A stretch of DNA of 30,942 nucleotides from an uncultured Ruminococcus sp. (lineage in GTDB: Bacteria > Bacillota > Clostridia > Oscillospirales > Ruminococcaceae): contig UPZA01000020.1 in the NCBI GenBank assembly GCA_900538575.1, forward strand, positions 1 to 30,942. Reading direction: 5' to 3'. The notes beneath the pieces were generated by a model, which was not told the origin of the DNA, searched no databases, and was given only the letters and a program-made list of their open reading frames with translations. Positions 1-7,637 of this stretch are shown one piece after another. Numbering within the stretch: the first letter of the stretch is position 1; the number at the start of each line of letters is the position of its first letter. The position numbers were made by a program, and so were the translations under genes.

Positions 1-54
1 ACCTATGACCCTCTGCTTGTAAGGCAGATGCTCTCCCAGCTGAGCTATGCTCCC
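1..54 (-). tRNA. tRNA-Val (anticodon TAC), 3' part cut by the window edge
   Basis: On the minus strand the sequence begins GGGAGCATAGCTCAGCTGGG, a normal acceptor and D-arm start. It continues into an anticodon stem TCTGC/GCAGA closing a CTTACAA loop, so the anticodon is TAC (valine), at plus positions 19-21. The variable loop and the start of the T arm are visible; the T loop, 3' acceptor strand and any CCA lie outside the window. The gene is co-directional with replication. Two promoter-like sequences lie upstream. Confidence 0.93.
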
Positions 55-67
55 ACATCATTTATCT

Positions 68-96
68 TTAAGTCGCTATATCTCTTAGCGACTTAA
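68..96. other. Hairpin between recG and tRNA-Val
   Basis: A perfect 11-bp inverted repeat (arms 68-78 and 86-96, 7-base loop). It has no convincing run of T on either strand, so a terminator role for recG is possible but unproven. If the proximal tRNA promoter is used, the hairpin forms at the 5' end of the tRNA precursor leader. Confidence 0.6.
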
Positions 97-98
97 TT

Positions 99-127
99 AT
101 TTTACTACATATTCCGCCAAAAGTCAA
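99..127 (-). promoter_or_regulatory. Proximal promoter of tRNA-Val
   Basis: On the minus strand TTGACT (122-127) and TAAAAT (99-104) are separated by 17 bases, a good sigma-A match. The predicted start near position 92 would begin the transcript just inside the 11-bp inverted repeat at 68-96. A second candidate, TTGACA at 170-175 with TATCAT at 146-151 (18-base spacer), lies further upstream. Confidence 0.6.
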
Positions 128-193
128 GTACTTTTTCAAAAAAAGATGATAATTAGCATTTTGTATAATTGTCAACATTTTATTTTATGCATT

Positions 194-2233
194 TTAATTA
201 AATCCGTTTTCTCCATTATTAGAATAAAGCCTTATAACGTCGATTTTCAGTCCGCTGTTTTCTCTTTTTACAAGACCGGGATCGTCCTTAAGCAGTCTTT
301 CCGCTATATTTCTTGTTTGGCTTACCATATCCATATTACCTGCGATACCGGCCATTTTAAGCGGCGGAAGTCCGTGCTGACGGCTTCCGAAAAAATCTCC
401 GGGGCCTCTCATTTTCAGATCCTCCTCTGAAATCTTAAATCCGTCGTTTATACTACTCATTATTTTCATTCGCCTTATGCATTCTTCTCCTGAATTATCC
501 GTAACAAGTATGCAGTGGCTCTGGGATTCTCCTCTGCCGACTCGCCCCCTGAGCTGATGAAGCTGTGAGAGTCCGAAACGCTCCGCGTTTTCTATCATCA
601 TTACCGAAGCGTTCGGAATGTCGACGCCTACCTCGACAACGGTTGTGCAAATCAGGACGTCAATCCTTCTGTTTTTAAAATCCTCCATTACGCTCTCTTT
701 TTCAGCCGCCTTCATCTTTCCATGCAGCAGTCCCACGCTGTAATCGGCGAAGTCGTTTCCCCTTACCTTTTCAAAATAGCTTTTAACGGCGAGCATATCG
801 CTTTCGTTTTCCTCTATAACAGGACATACTATATATGCCTGACGTCCGCTGTCAAGCTGCTGTCTGACAAAATTAAAAGCTCGCTTACGCAGCTTCCCTG
901 TAACGGCATATGTCCTGACGGGAAGTCTGCCTGCCGGCATCTCGTCTATGACGGATATGTCAAGATCCCCGTAAATTATCAGCGCAAGCGTTCTTGGTAT
1001 GGGCGTAGCCGACATTACAAGCTTATGAGGACTTTTACCCTTATCCGCCAGAGCCGCCCGCTGAGAAACGCCGAAGCGGTGCTGCTCGTCGGTTATAACA
1101 AGGCCCAGAGAAGCGAATTCAACGTCCTTTTGTATAATTGCGTGAGTTCCCACGGCGACTCCCGCTTCGCCCGACATCAGCTCGTCTTTAACCGCACGTT
1201 TTTCCTTAACCGTCATAGAGCCTGTAAGCAATACTGTTTTAATACCAAGCGGCTCCAGAAATCCGCTAAGAGTCTTATAATGCTGCACGGCAAGAATTTC
1301 TGTGGGAGCCATAAGAGCGGACTGATACCCGTTTTTATAAGAAAAATAACATGCGGCGGCGGCAACCGCCGTTTTTCCGCTACCCACGTCCCCCTGCAAA
1401 AGTCTGTTCATAGGAACTCCGGAACTAAGATCGTCGGTAATTTCCTTTACACAGCGAAGCTGTGCGGCGGTCATCTTAAACGGCAGACTTGCGTAAAACT
1501 CGTCTAAACCGGTTTTTTTATTCATTACGCAGGGAGTGCTTTTTCTGCTTTTTTCCTTCAGCATCAGCATACCAAGCTGAAGTATCAGCATTTCATCAAA
1601 GGCAAGACGTTTTGCGGCCGAATCCGCCTCCTCCTGATTTTTTGGGAAATGTATCGCCCTAAGCGCCGCGGGAAGGCTCATAAGATCGTTTTCAATAAGT
1701 AAATAGGCAGGCATGCTTTCAAACGGTTCTCTTTCCAATATCGTTAAAGCCTCGCGCATATTCTGCAATATTGCCGCCGAGGTAAGCCCCGTCGTGAGAT
1801 GATAAACCGGAACAAGAGGGCTTGAATCTGCTTTCACTATTCTCGGAGAGCTTATCTCGCGCCTTAAAAGATTCCCCGTTACCTTACCGTAAAAAAGATA
1901 CTCACAGCCTATCTGCAAAGCCTTGAAGCCATAGTAATTATTATATATGACCACCATAAAATCGTTAAGACCGTCGGATACCTTTGCCTTAAATATGCTA
2001 AGACCTTTTCTGATTCGCTGCTCAGGCATTTTCATTACTACCGCGCCTCTTAAAACACTGTATTCATTAAGCGGAGCGTCCATCGGCGAAACGGGACATG
2101 AATAATCAATATATCCTCTGGGAAGATGATATATGAGATCATAAACAGTTAAAACGCCGAGACGCTTATAATAAGACGCTTTTTTTTCTCCGACGCCCTT
2201 TAGCCCGCTTATAGGTTTAAAAAGCTCGTCCAT
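194..2233 (-). CDS. recG: ATP-dependent DNA helicase RecG
   Basis: RecG is a double-stranded DNA translocase that remodels stalled replication forks and Holliday junctions. The 679-residue product has the usual family length. A wedge/OB-like N-terminal half comes first, then the superfamily 2 helicase core: Walker A GDVGSGKT at about 281-288, the DEQH box at about 382-385, VMSATPIPRTLAL, and the LRGRVGRGE motif near the C terminus. The ATG is preceded by GGGGAGG at 9 bases, which fixes the start. The gene is divergent from spoVAD, with its own promoter in the 155-bp gap. It is transcribed away from the origin. Confidence 0.97.
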   Translation of the reverse strand: MDELFKPISGLKGVGEKKASYYKRLGVLTVYDLIYHLPRGYIDYSCPVSPMDAPLNEYSVLRGAVVMKMPEQRIRKGLSIFKAKVSDGLNDFMVVIYNNYYGFKALQIGCEYLFYGKVTGNLLRREISSPRIVKADSSPLVPVYHLTTGLTSAAILQNMREALTILEREPFESMPAYLLIENDLMSLPAALRAIHFPKNQEEADSAAKRLAFDEMLILQLGMLMLKEKSRKSTPCVMNKKTGLDEFYASLPFKMTAAQLRCVKEITDDLSSGVPMNRLLQGDVGSGKTAVAAAACYFSYKNGYQSALMAPTEILAVQHYKTLSGFLEPLGIKTVLLTGSMTVKEKRAVKDELMSGEAGVAVGTHAIIQKDVEFASLGLVITDEQHRFGVSQRAALADKGKSPHKLVMSATPIPRTLALIIYGDLDISVIDEMPAGRLPVRTYAVTGKLRKRAFNFVRQQLDSGRQAYIVCPVIEENESDMLAVKSYFEKVRGNDFADYSVGLLHGKMKAAEKESVMEDFKNRRIDVLICTTVVEVGVDIPNASVMMIENAERFGLSQLHQLRGRVGRGESQSHCILVTDNSGEECIRRMKIMSSINDGFKISEEDLKMRGPGDFFGSRQHGLPPLKMAGIAGNMDMVSQTRNIAERLLKDDPGLVKRENSGLKIDVIRLYSNNGENGFN

Positions 2234-2283
2234 ATATTATAACCTCCCCACTTCAAAAAATAATTTTTTATTTTATAATATTT

Positions 2284-2312
2284 ATTATGCCACATTAAAT
2301 ATATCAGGTCAA
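2284..2312 (-). promoter_or_regulatory. recG promoter
   Basis: On the minus strand TTGACC (2307-2312) and CATAAT (2284-2289) are 17 bases apart, and a TGG precedes the -10 (extended -10). This is a good vegetative sigma-A match about 45 bases before the recG ribosome binding site. Confidence 0.7.
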
Positions 2313-2331
2313 GAGCAATTTTAATTTTTCC

Positions 2332-2360
2332 GAATATTCTTTTATTTTTGGAGGATAATA
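2332..2360 (+). promoter_or_regulatory. Possible sigma-G (forespore) promoter of spoVAD
   Basis: GAATA (2332-2336), a 17-base spacer and GATAATA (2354-2360) resemble the sigma-G pattern G(A/C)ATA / CATnnTA with one mismatch. The position fits: a start near 2367 leaves a short leader before the GGAGG at 2376-2380. spoVA genes are known sigma-G targets, which supports the call. A weak sigma-A promoter is the alternative. Confidence 0.45.
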
Positions 2361-2388
2361 ATAAAAACTTCTATCGGAGGTCATTTTT

Positions 2389-3402
2389 ATGGCAAAAAAA
2401 ATCAGCAGAAATACATTTTTAACGGATAATTCACCGTCAATAAAAGCTTTCGCTTCAATAGCTGGCTCAAAGGAATCGGAAGGTCCAATAGGTACATGCT
2501 TTGACAAAATTGAAACTGACAGCTATTTTGGTCAGGATACATGGGAAAAGGCTGAAAGCGAGCTGCAAAAGCAAACTGTCGGTCTGGCAATTTCCAAGGC
2601 AGGTCTTAAGGATGCCGATATAGACTACATTCTTTCCGGCGACCTGATAAATCAATGCATAGGCACAACCTACGGTTTACGTTCTCTTAATATACCTTTT
2701 CTCGGAATTTACGGAGCATGCTCTACAATGGCGGAAGGACTGCTTCTCGGTTCGCTCCTTACAGACAGCGGTATCGGAGGAAATATTGCCGCCGCTACCT
2801 CATCCCACTTCTCTACTGCGGAAAGACAATTCCGCTTTCCCCTCTCGTACGGAGGTCAGAGAACTCCCTCCGCGCAATGGACCTGTACGGCGTCCGGAGC
2901 CGTTATACTTTCCCCGGAGGGAGGAGCCCCTTATATCAGAGGAGCTTCAATAGGTACTATAACTGATCTTGGAATAACCGACGCCAACAATATGGGAGCT
3001 GCAATGGCCCCGGCAGCCGCTTCAACCATAAAAAAATATCTGGAGGATACAAAGCTTTCTCCAAGCGATCTTGACTATATTGTAACCGGAGATCTCGGTA
3101 TCGTCGGAAGCGATCTTCTTCTTCAGCTTCTTGAAAAGGACGGCATTGACATCAGGAGTCAGCACAAGGACTGCGGAGTCATGATATTCGATCCGGAGGA
3201 ACAGGATACCCACGCCGGAGGATCAGGCTGCGGATGCAGCGCAAGCGTTCTCTGCGGATATTTTCTGCCAAAGCTGCAGACCGGCGAAATAAAAGAATTA
3301 TTGTTTATCGGAACAGGCGCTCTCATGTCGCCTACGGCCTCGCAGCAGGGAGAATCAATTCCTTCCATCGCTCACCTCGTTCATATCTGTCATAAAATAT
3401 AG
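2389..3402 (+). CDS. spoVAD: Stage V sporulation protein AD
   Basis: SpoVAD is a thiolase-fold protein without thiolase activity. It binds dipicolinic acid and works with SpoVAC and SpoVAE to load Ca-DPA into the developing spore core. The 337-residue product is full length for the family. The opening (residues about 20-60) and the GIYGACSTMAEGLLLGSLL stretch around 106-125 are typical. It has no signal peptide or membrane segment, as expected. The ATG follows a good GGAGG. It is followed by spoVAE across a 56-bp gap containing a hairpin. spoVAC, which usually precedes spoVAD, is absent: recG lies directly upstream on the other strand. The gene is transcribed toward the origin, unlike most of its neighbours. 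Confidence 0.96.
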   Translation: MAKKISRNTFLTDNSPSIKAFASIAGSKESEGPIGTCFDKIETDSYFGQDTWEKAESELQKQTVGLAISKAGLKDADIDYILSGDLINQCIGTTYGLRSLNIPFLGIYGACSTMAEGLLLGSLLTDSGIGGNIAAATSSHFSTAERQFRFPLSYGGQRTPSAQWTCTASGAVILSPEGGAPYIRGASIGTITDLGITDANNMGAAMAPAAASTIKKYLEDTKLSPSDLDYIVTGDLGIVGSDLLLQLLEKDGIDIRSQHKDCGVMIFDPEEQDTHAGGSGCGCSASVLCGYFLPKLQTGEIKELLFIGTGALMSPTASQQGESIPSIAHLVHICHKI

Positions 3403-3435
3403 TTTTCAACATAATAAAAATAAATGTTGAAAACT
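3401..3435 (+). other. Intergenic hairpin between spoVAD and spoVAE
   Basis: A perfect 12-bp inverted repeat (3401-3412 and 3424-3435, 11-base loop) begins inside the spoVAD stop codon and ends just before the spoVAE ribosome binding site (GAAAGGA). No T run follows, so it is not a standard terminator. An mRNA stability or translation-spacing element is possible. Confidence 0.6.
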
Positions 3436-3458
3436 TTGAAAAGAAAGGATTTTTTTCA

Positions 3459-3812
3459 ATGGAATTACTATGGGCATTTTTGATCGGCGGCGTTTTTTGC
3501 GCTATCGGTCAGCTTCTTATAGATTATACTAAGCTTACTCCCGCAAGAATTCTTGTAGCATACGTTGTCGCAGGCGTTATAATTTCAGCGTTCGGCTGGT
3601 ACTCAAAGCTCGTTGATTTTGCCGGCGGCGGCGCGTCCGTACCTCTAACAGGCTTCGGACATCTGCTTGCAGAGGGAGTTAAAAAAGCGGTTGACGAAAA
3701 AGGCCTGCTCGGCGTATTTACCGGAGGCATGACCAGCGCCGCAGGCGGCATAACCGCCGCTTTGATATTCGGTCTGCTTACAGCTTTGATTTTCAAACCG
3801 AAGGATAAGTAA
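3459..3812 (+). CDS. spoVAE: Stage V sporulation protein AE
   Basis: A small integral membrane protein of the SpoVA channel that moves Ca-DPA across the inner forespore membrane. The 117 residues match the SpoVAEb type in length and layout: a hydrophobic N terminus (about 2-20), a second segment (about 29-48), a glycine-rich middle with GGGASVPLTGFGHLLAEGV, and a C-terminal hydrophobic segment (about 92-112) ending in a basic tail. It lies 56 bp after spoVAD and is probably co-transcribed with it. No clear terminator follows before the next gene, so transcription may continue into it. Confidence 0.95.
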   Translation: MELLWAFLIGGVFCAIGQLLIDYTKLTPARILVAYVVAGVIISAFGWYSKLVDFAGGGASVPLTGFGHLLAEGVKKAVDEKGLLGVFTGGMTSAAGGITAALIFGLLTALIFKPKDK

Positions 3813-3899
3813 TTTTATTCTAAAACAGTTAATTTTAACCGGATTTTAATAAAATTATCACATTTGTATTATATAATTTAGATAAAGGAGGCGATACCA

Positions 3900-4460
3900 A
3901 TGGAAACAAAGGATCATCTATACCTTGCAAGGCTGATTACCTCCGAGGCAGATCTGGGCGGCAGACTGAAAAATTCGGCCTTTGAATACGGATGTATCTC
4001 CCCGGATATAAATCCTCTCACCTATATCAAGGGTCATACCTATTCCGCTACTATTTCATACGTTAAAAATACTCTTACGCGTCTTCACAGCAGGCTTAAA
4101 TCCCCTATGGATTACTTCGACCTCGGACGAGCTATGCATTTTATAGGCGATTATTTCACATTTCCGCATACTCCTCTTTTCAATGGAAGTCTTTCAGCTC
4201 ATATTGCTTATGAGCGTCGTCTGCATAATCATATTATTACATCTGAAAACGAAATCATGACGGAGGACAGCCTTGATATTTCAAACGCGAAAAAATGCGT
4301 TTCTCTCCTTGAAAAAATGCAGCAAAAATACTACGGAGCTAAAAGCTCCGTTGCAAACGACTGGAATTATATAAGATTCATTTGCTCGAGCATAACTTTG
4401 TCCGCAGCCAAATGCACAGTCAGAGCTCCTAAGCTTGCTTTGGGAAAAGCCGCGGTTTAA
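3900..4460 (+). CDS. Zinc-dependent phospholipase C-like protein without signal peptide
   Basis: 186 residues. The sequence carries a metal-ligand pattern like that of bacterial zinc phospholipase C / S1-P1 nucleases: H80-x3-D84-x5-H90 (in HFIGDYFTFPH) followed by H101-x3-E105. The 4 and 6 residue spacing of the first triad and the 4-residue spacing of the H/E pair match the H118/D122/H128 and H142/E146 ligands of Bacillus cereus PLC. D36, H46 and H6 could supply further ligands. It has no signal peptide, unlike secreted PLC, so it probably acts in the cytoplasm or forespore. The start follows a strong AAAGGAGG; a TATAAT-like hexamer lies at 3872-3877. It follows spoVAE by 87 bp. The substrate is unknown. 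Confidence 0.75.
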   Translation: METKDHLYLARLITSEADLGGRLKNSAFEYGCISPDINPLTYIKGHTYSATISYVKNTLTRLHSRLKSPMDYFDLGRAMHFIGDYFTFPHTPLFNGSLSAHIAYERRLHNHIITSENEIMTEDSLDISNAKKCVSLLEKMQQKYYGAKSSVANDWNYIRFICSSITLSAAKCTVRAPKLALGKAAV

Positions 4461-4490
4461 AAGTATGCGCTTTTAAAGCGCATACTTTTT
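4459..4490 (+). terminator. Terminator of the spoVA/PLC-like block
   Basis: A perfect inverted repeat (arms 4459-4473 and 4475-4489, about 12-13 bp of stem once the loop is allowed) overlaps the stop codon of the PLC-like gene and ends in TTTTT, a classical intrinsic terminator. Confidence 0.85.
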
Positions 4491-4517
4491 ATTATCAATA
4501 CCTAAAACATGTAAAAT

Positions 4518-4544
4518 AAAAGCAGCGGGAATACCGCTGCTTTT
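4518..4544 (-). terminator. Terminator of serS (probably bidirectional)
   Basis: GCAGCGG/CCGCTGC stem with flanking A/T pairs (4518-4528 and 4534-4544) and a 5-base loop. On the minus strand it follows the serS stop within a few bases and is followed by TTTTATTTTA. The plus strand also reads CTTTTTATTA, so it can stop transcription both ways. Confidence 0.85.
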
Positions 4545-4546
4545 TA

Positions 4547-5833
4547 TTACTTTTTAACCTCGATTTTATCCTTGCGCATATAGTATCTTAAAGCCTCGGG
4601 TATTCTTATACTGCCGTCCTCGTTAAGATTGTTTTCAAGAAACGCTATAAGCATTCTCGGCGGCGCTACAACAGTATTATTTAGAGTATGAGCAAAATAC
4701 TTATCGCCCTTTTCATTTTTCACTCTTATTCCCAATCTCCGGGCCTGTGCGTCTCCCAGATTTGAACAGCTTCCCACCTCGAAATATTTCTTCTGTCTTG
4801 GCGACCATGCCTCAACGTCGATGCTCTTAACCTTAAGATCGGCAAGATCTCCGGAACAGCATTCAAGCGTTCTTACGGGAATATCCAGAGTTCTGAAAAA
4901 TTCAACAGTGTTCATATATAGCTTCTTAAACCAATCCATGCTTTCCTCAGGTCTGCATACGACAATCATTTCCTGCTTTTCAAACTGATGTATCCTGTAA
5001 ACTCCTCTTTCCTCTATGCCGTGCGCGCCGACTTCTTTTCTGAAGCAAGGCGAATAGCTTGTAAGAGTTTTGGGCAGCTCGCCCTCCGGAATAATCGTGT
5101 CAATAAATTTGCCTATCATGGAGTGTTCGCTGGTTCCTATAAGATAAAGATCCTCTCCCTCAATCTTATACATCATTCCTTCCATTTCCGCAAAGCTCAT
5201 AACGCCCGTAACAACGCTGCTTCGTATCATAAACGGCGGAATATAATATGTAAAGCCCTTATCAATCATAAAATCTCTCGCATAGGAAAGTATGCAGGAC
5301 TGTAGCTGAGCTATATCTCCGCAAAGATAATAAAAACCGTTTCCGCTGGTTTTTCTTGCGCTGTCAAGGTCTATGCCGTCAAGCTTTTCCATTATATCCA
5401 CATGATAAGGAACTTCAAATTCCGGAACATACGGATCGCCGAAACGCTCAACCTCGACATTTTCACTGTCGTCCCTGCCTATAGGCACGCTTTCATCAAT
5501 AATATTAGGTATAACTAGCATTATTTCTCTGATTTCGCCTTCCATTTTTACTTCAAGCTCTTCAAGCTCGGCAAGCTTTTTACCGATCTCGCCAACCTCG
5601 GACTTTATTTTCTCAGCGTCATCTTTCAGTCCCTTAGACATAAGCCCGCCGATTTCCTTACTCTTTGTCTTTCGCTGATTTCTTAAATTATCACACTCAA
5701 CCTTTATTTCACGATACCTTTTATCCAATTCCACAACCTTATCAACAAGAGCAAGCTTTTCCTCCTGAAACTTTTTCTTGATATTTTCCTTAACAATTTC
5801 AGGATTTGTTCTAATCAGTTTAATGTCCAGCAT
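4547..5833 (-). CDS. serS: Seryl-tRNA synthetase, divergent form
   Basis: Charges tRNA-Ser with serine. 428 residues: an N-terminal coiled-coil tRNA-binding arm (about 28-105, rich in K and E), then the class II catalytic core. Motif 2 lies at about 264-293 (FRKEVGAHGIEERGVYRIHQFEKQEM) and motif 3 at about 383-401. Two places differ from the common bacterial enzyme: the serine-pocket loop reads TSEHSMI (234-240) rather than TAEVPL, and motif 3 reads TLNNTVVAPPR rather than the usual LNGSG-A-GR, although the motif 3 arginine is kept. It lies 17 bp after parB and has its own AAGGAG site, so it is the third gene of a parA-parB-serS operon. Whether a second, canonical serS exists elsewhere cannot be told here. 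Confidence 0.93.
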   Translation of the reverse strand: MLDIKLIRTNPEIVKENIKKKFQEEKLALVDKVVELDKRYREIKVECDNLRNQRKTKSKEIGGLMSKGLKDDAEKIKSEVGEIGKKLAELEELEVKMEGEIREIMLVIPNIIDESVPIGRDDSENVEVERFGDPYVPEFEVPYHVDIMEKLDGIDLDSARKTSGNGFYYLCGDIAQLQSCILSYARDFMIDKGFTYYIPPFMIRSSVVTGVMSFAEMEGMMYKIEGEDLYLIGTSEHSMIGKFIDTIIPEGELPKTLTSYSPCFRKEVGAHGIEERGVYRIHQFEKQEMIVVCRPEESMDWFKKLYMNTVEFFRTLDIPVRTLECCSGDLADLKVKSIDVEAWSPRQKKYFEVGSCSNLGDAQARRLGIRVKNEKGDKYFAHTLNNTVVAPPRMLIAFLENNLNEDGSIRIPEALRYYMRKDKIEVKK

Positions 5834-5850
5834 AAATTTTTTCTCCTTAA

Positions 5851-6690
5851 TTATTCCTTTGTAAGCCTTTTAGCAAGCTCCGACAGATCGTCCCTGTCGT
5901 AAAATTCAAGTATCAAAGCGCCCTTATTTTTACCGTATTCAACCTTTACCTTTCTTCCCAGCGCCTCATGAAGTCCTATCTCCATTTCCTTGAAATAGCT
6001 GTCTATTCTTTCATTCGTTTTATTTTTATCTGATTTATCCCTGTTCTGCGCCATTTTTTCAAGCTCTCGCACTGTCAGTCTGCCGCCCCAGGCTTTTTCT
6101 GCCGCCTCGGTCATCAGTCCCTCGTCGTCAAACGCCATCAGAGCCTTAGCGTGTCCCACTGTCAGATCTCCGTCCTCAAGCATGTCCCTAATTTTTTCAG
6201 GCAGATTTAAAAGCCGAATTGCGTTTGCCACAGCCGAACGCGATCTGCCGACTGTTTTTGATATTTCATCCTGCGTCATTCCGAAGCTTTCCATAAGCTC
6301 AAAATATCCTTGCGCTTCTTCAATCGGATTCAGATTTTCTCTCTGTAAATTTTCAATAAGAGCTATCTGCATGGATTCGGAGTCGCTGAATTCCCTTATC
6401 TGAACAGGCACCTCCGTCATTCCCAGCATTCTCGCGGCTCTCCACCGTCTTTCGCCGGCTACTATCTGGTATCCGCTTCCGTATGGTCTGACCAGAAGCG
6501 GCTGTAAAATACCGTGCCGCTTTATCGAATCCGCCAATGCGGATATTGATTCGTCGTCAAATTTTTTTCTGGGCTGCGACCTGTTCGGCTCAATTTCAGA
6601 TAAACGCAGCGTCTGCGACGCCGCTGAATCGGTGGTATTATCATCAAAAAGTGCGCTCAGTCCAATGCCCAGTCCTCCCTTTGCCGCCAT
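5851..6690 (-). CDS. parB: Chromosome partitioning protein ParB (Spo0J)
   Basis: A CTP-dependent DNA clamp that loads at parS, spreads along DNA and recruits SMC near the origin. 279 residues. The CTP-binding GERRWRA lies at about 79-85 and ENLQREN at about 113-119. The helix-turn-helix domain follows (about 139-165), and the C terminus would form the dimer domain. The DNA-recognition helix carries R151 and the following helix G179, the residues known to mark parS-binding ParB rather than Noc. It lies 15 bp downstream of parA. Its targets are probably the two TGTTCCACGTGGAACA sites in this window. Confidence 0.96.
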   Translation of the reverse strand: MAAKGGLGIGLSALFDDNTTDSAASQTLRLSEIEPNRSQPRKKFDDESISALADSIKRHGILQPLLVRPYGSGYQIVAGERRWRAARMLGMTEVPVQIREFSDSESMQIALIENLQRENLNPIEEAQGYFELMESFGMTQDEISKTVGRSRSAVANAIRLLNLPEKIRDMLEDGDLTVGHAKALMAFDDEGLMTEAAEKAWGGRLTVRELEKMAQNRDKSDKNKTNERIDSYFKEMEIGLHEALGRKVKVEYGKNKGALILEFYDRDDLSELAKRLTKE

Positions 6691-6705
6691 TTCTACAACC
6701 TCTCT

Positions 6706-7509
6706 TTATTTTTTTCTGCTGAAAAGCTTTCTTTTTTCCTTGGGCTTAACAGCTTCTCCTAATATTTCAAGACCCAGCGCCTCATAAAATTCCGCGCCCT
6801 TTGAATTTTTATCGTAATACATAACCGGCTTTCCATGACTCGGCGCCTCTGAAAGCCGAACGTTTCTTGGTATTTTTGTTTCAAATACCTTATCCGGAAA
6901 ATACTTATTTACTTCTTCGACCACCTGAGCGCTGACATTGAGTCTGGGATCGAACATGGTAAACAATATTCCCTCTATTTCCAGCGAAGGGTTATATTTT
7001 GCCTTTACTATCTTCACTGTTTCCATTAACTGACTAAGTCCTTCAAGAGCATAAAATTCTGCCTGCATAGGTATTATCAGACGATCGCAGGCAACAAGCG
7101 CATTAACCGTTATAAGGCTGAGCGAAGGAGGACAGTCTATTAATATATAATCATAATCTAAACGACATGTAAGAAGCTGCATTTTGAGTCTGTTCATTCT
7201 GTCCTCAAGCTCTATCATTTCTATTTCTCCGCCTGCGAGCGCAGAAGTTGCCGGAACAAGACTGACATTTTTAAATTCGGTACGGATTATTGCTTCCTGG
7301 ATTCTTGCCTGCCCTATAAGCACGTCATAGGACGTGACCTTAGCCGATTTTTTTCTTATTCCGAATCCTGTTGTAGTATTACCCTGAGCGTCTATGTCGA
7401 TACAAAGCGTCTTTTTATCCCGCGATCCCAAATAGGCCGCAAGATTAACGGTAGTAGTGGATTTTCCCACTCCGCCCTTCTGATTAACAACTGCAAAAAC
7501 CAATCCCAT
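6706..7509 (-). CDS. parA: Chromosome partitioning ATPase ParA (Soj)
   Basis: A deviant Walker A ATPase that works with ParB in origin segregation and, in Bacillus, regulates DnaA. 267 residues. The N terminus runs straight into the deviant P-loop KGGVGKST (about 11-18); the IDIDAQGN and DYILIDCPPSL motifs follow. A basic C-terminal tail (KPKEKRKLFSRKK) could aid nonspecific DNA binding. It is first in the parA-parB-serS operon, with a strong promoter just upstream and an AAAGGCAGGGGA ribosome binding region. Confidence 0.96.
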   Translation of the reverse strand: MGLVFAVVNQKGGVGKSTTTVNLAAYLGSRDKKTLCIDIDAQGNTTTGFGIRKKSAKVTSYDVLIGQARIQEAIIRTEFKNVSLVPATSALAGGEIEMIELEDRMNRLKMQLLTCRLDYDYILIDCPPSLSLITVNALVACDRLIIPMQAEFYALEGLSQLMETVKIVKAKYNPSLEIEGILFTMFDPRLNVSAQVVEEVNKYFPDKVFETKIPRNVRLSEAPSHGKPVMYYDKNSKGAEFYEALGLEILGEAVKPKEKRKLFSRKK

Positions 7510-7541
7510 TCAGCTTCCCCTGCCTTTCGTTACTGTATTAA

Positions 7542-7570
7542 ATTATACCACTTTTTCTTTCATGTGTAAA
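7542..7570 (-). promoter_or_regulatory. Promoter of the parA-parB-serS operon
   Basis: On the minus strand TTTACA (7565-7570) and TATAAT (7542-7547) are 17 bases apart, with TGG immediately before the -10 (extended -10). It lies between the noc terminator and parA. Confidence 0.8.
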
Positions 7571-7602
7571 GACAATATTAGCTTTTTTTGCCCCTGAACA
7601 GC

Positions 7603-7633
7603 AAAAACTGCCCTGATTTTCAGAGCAGTTTTT
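7603..7633 (-). terminator. Terminator of noc
   Basis: Arms 7603-7616 and 7620-7633 form a 14-bp stem with one G-U wobble on the minus strand; the last stem bases form the T run. It lies directly after the noc stop codon and before the parA promoter. Confidence 0.75.
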
Positions 7634-7637
7634 ATTT

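Noticed and set aside
722..1507. 261-residue plus-strand open frame
   Set aside because: It lies fully inside recG on the opposite strand, has no family-like sequence and no ribosome binding site; it is a shadow of recG codon use.
2304..2507. 67-residue minus-strand frame over the spoVAD start
   Set aside because: It overlaps the spoVAD 5' end and its promoter, has no family resemblance and no suitable ribosome binding site.
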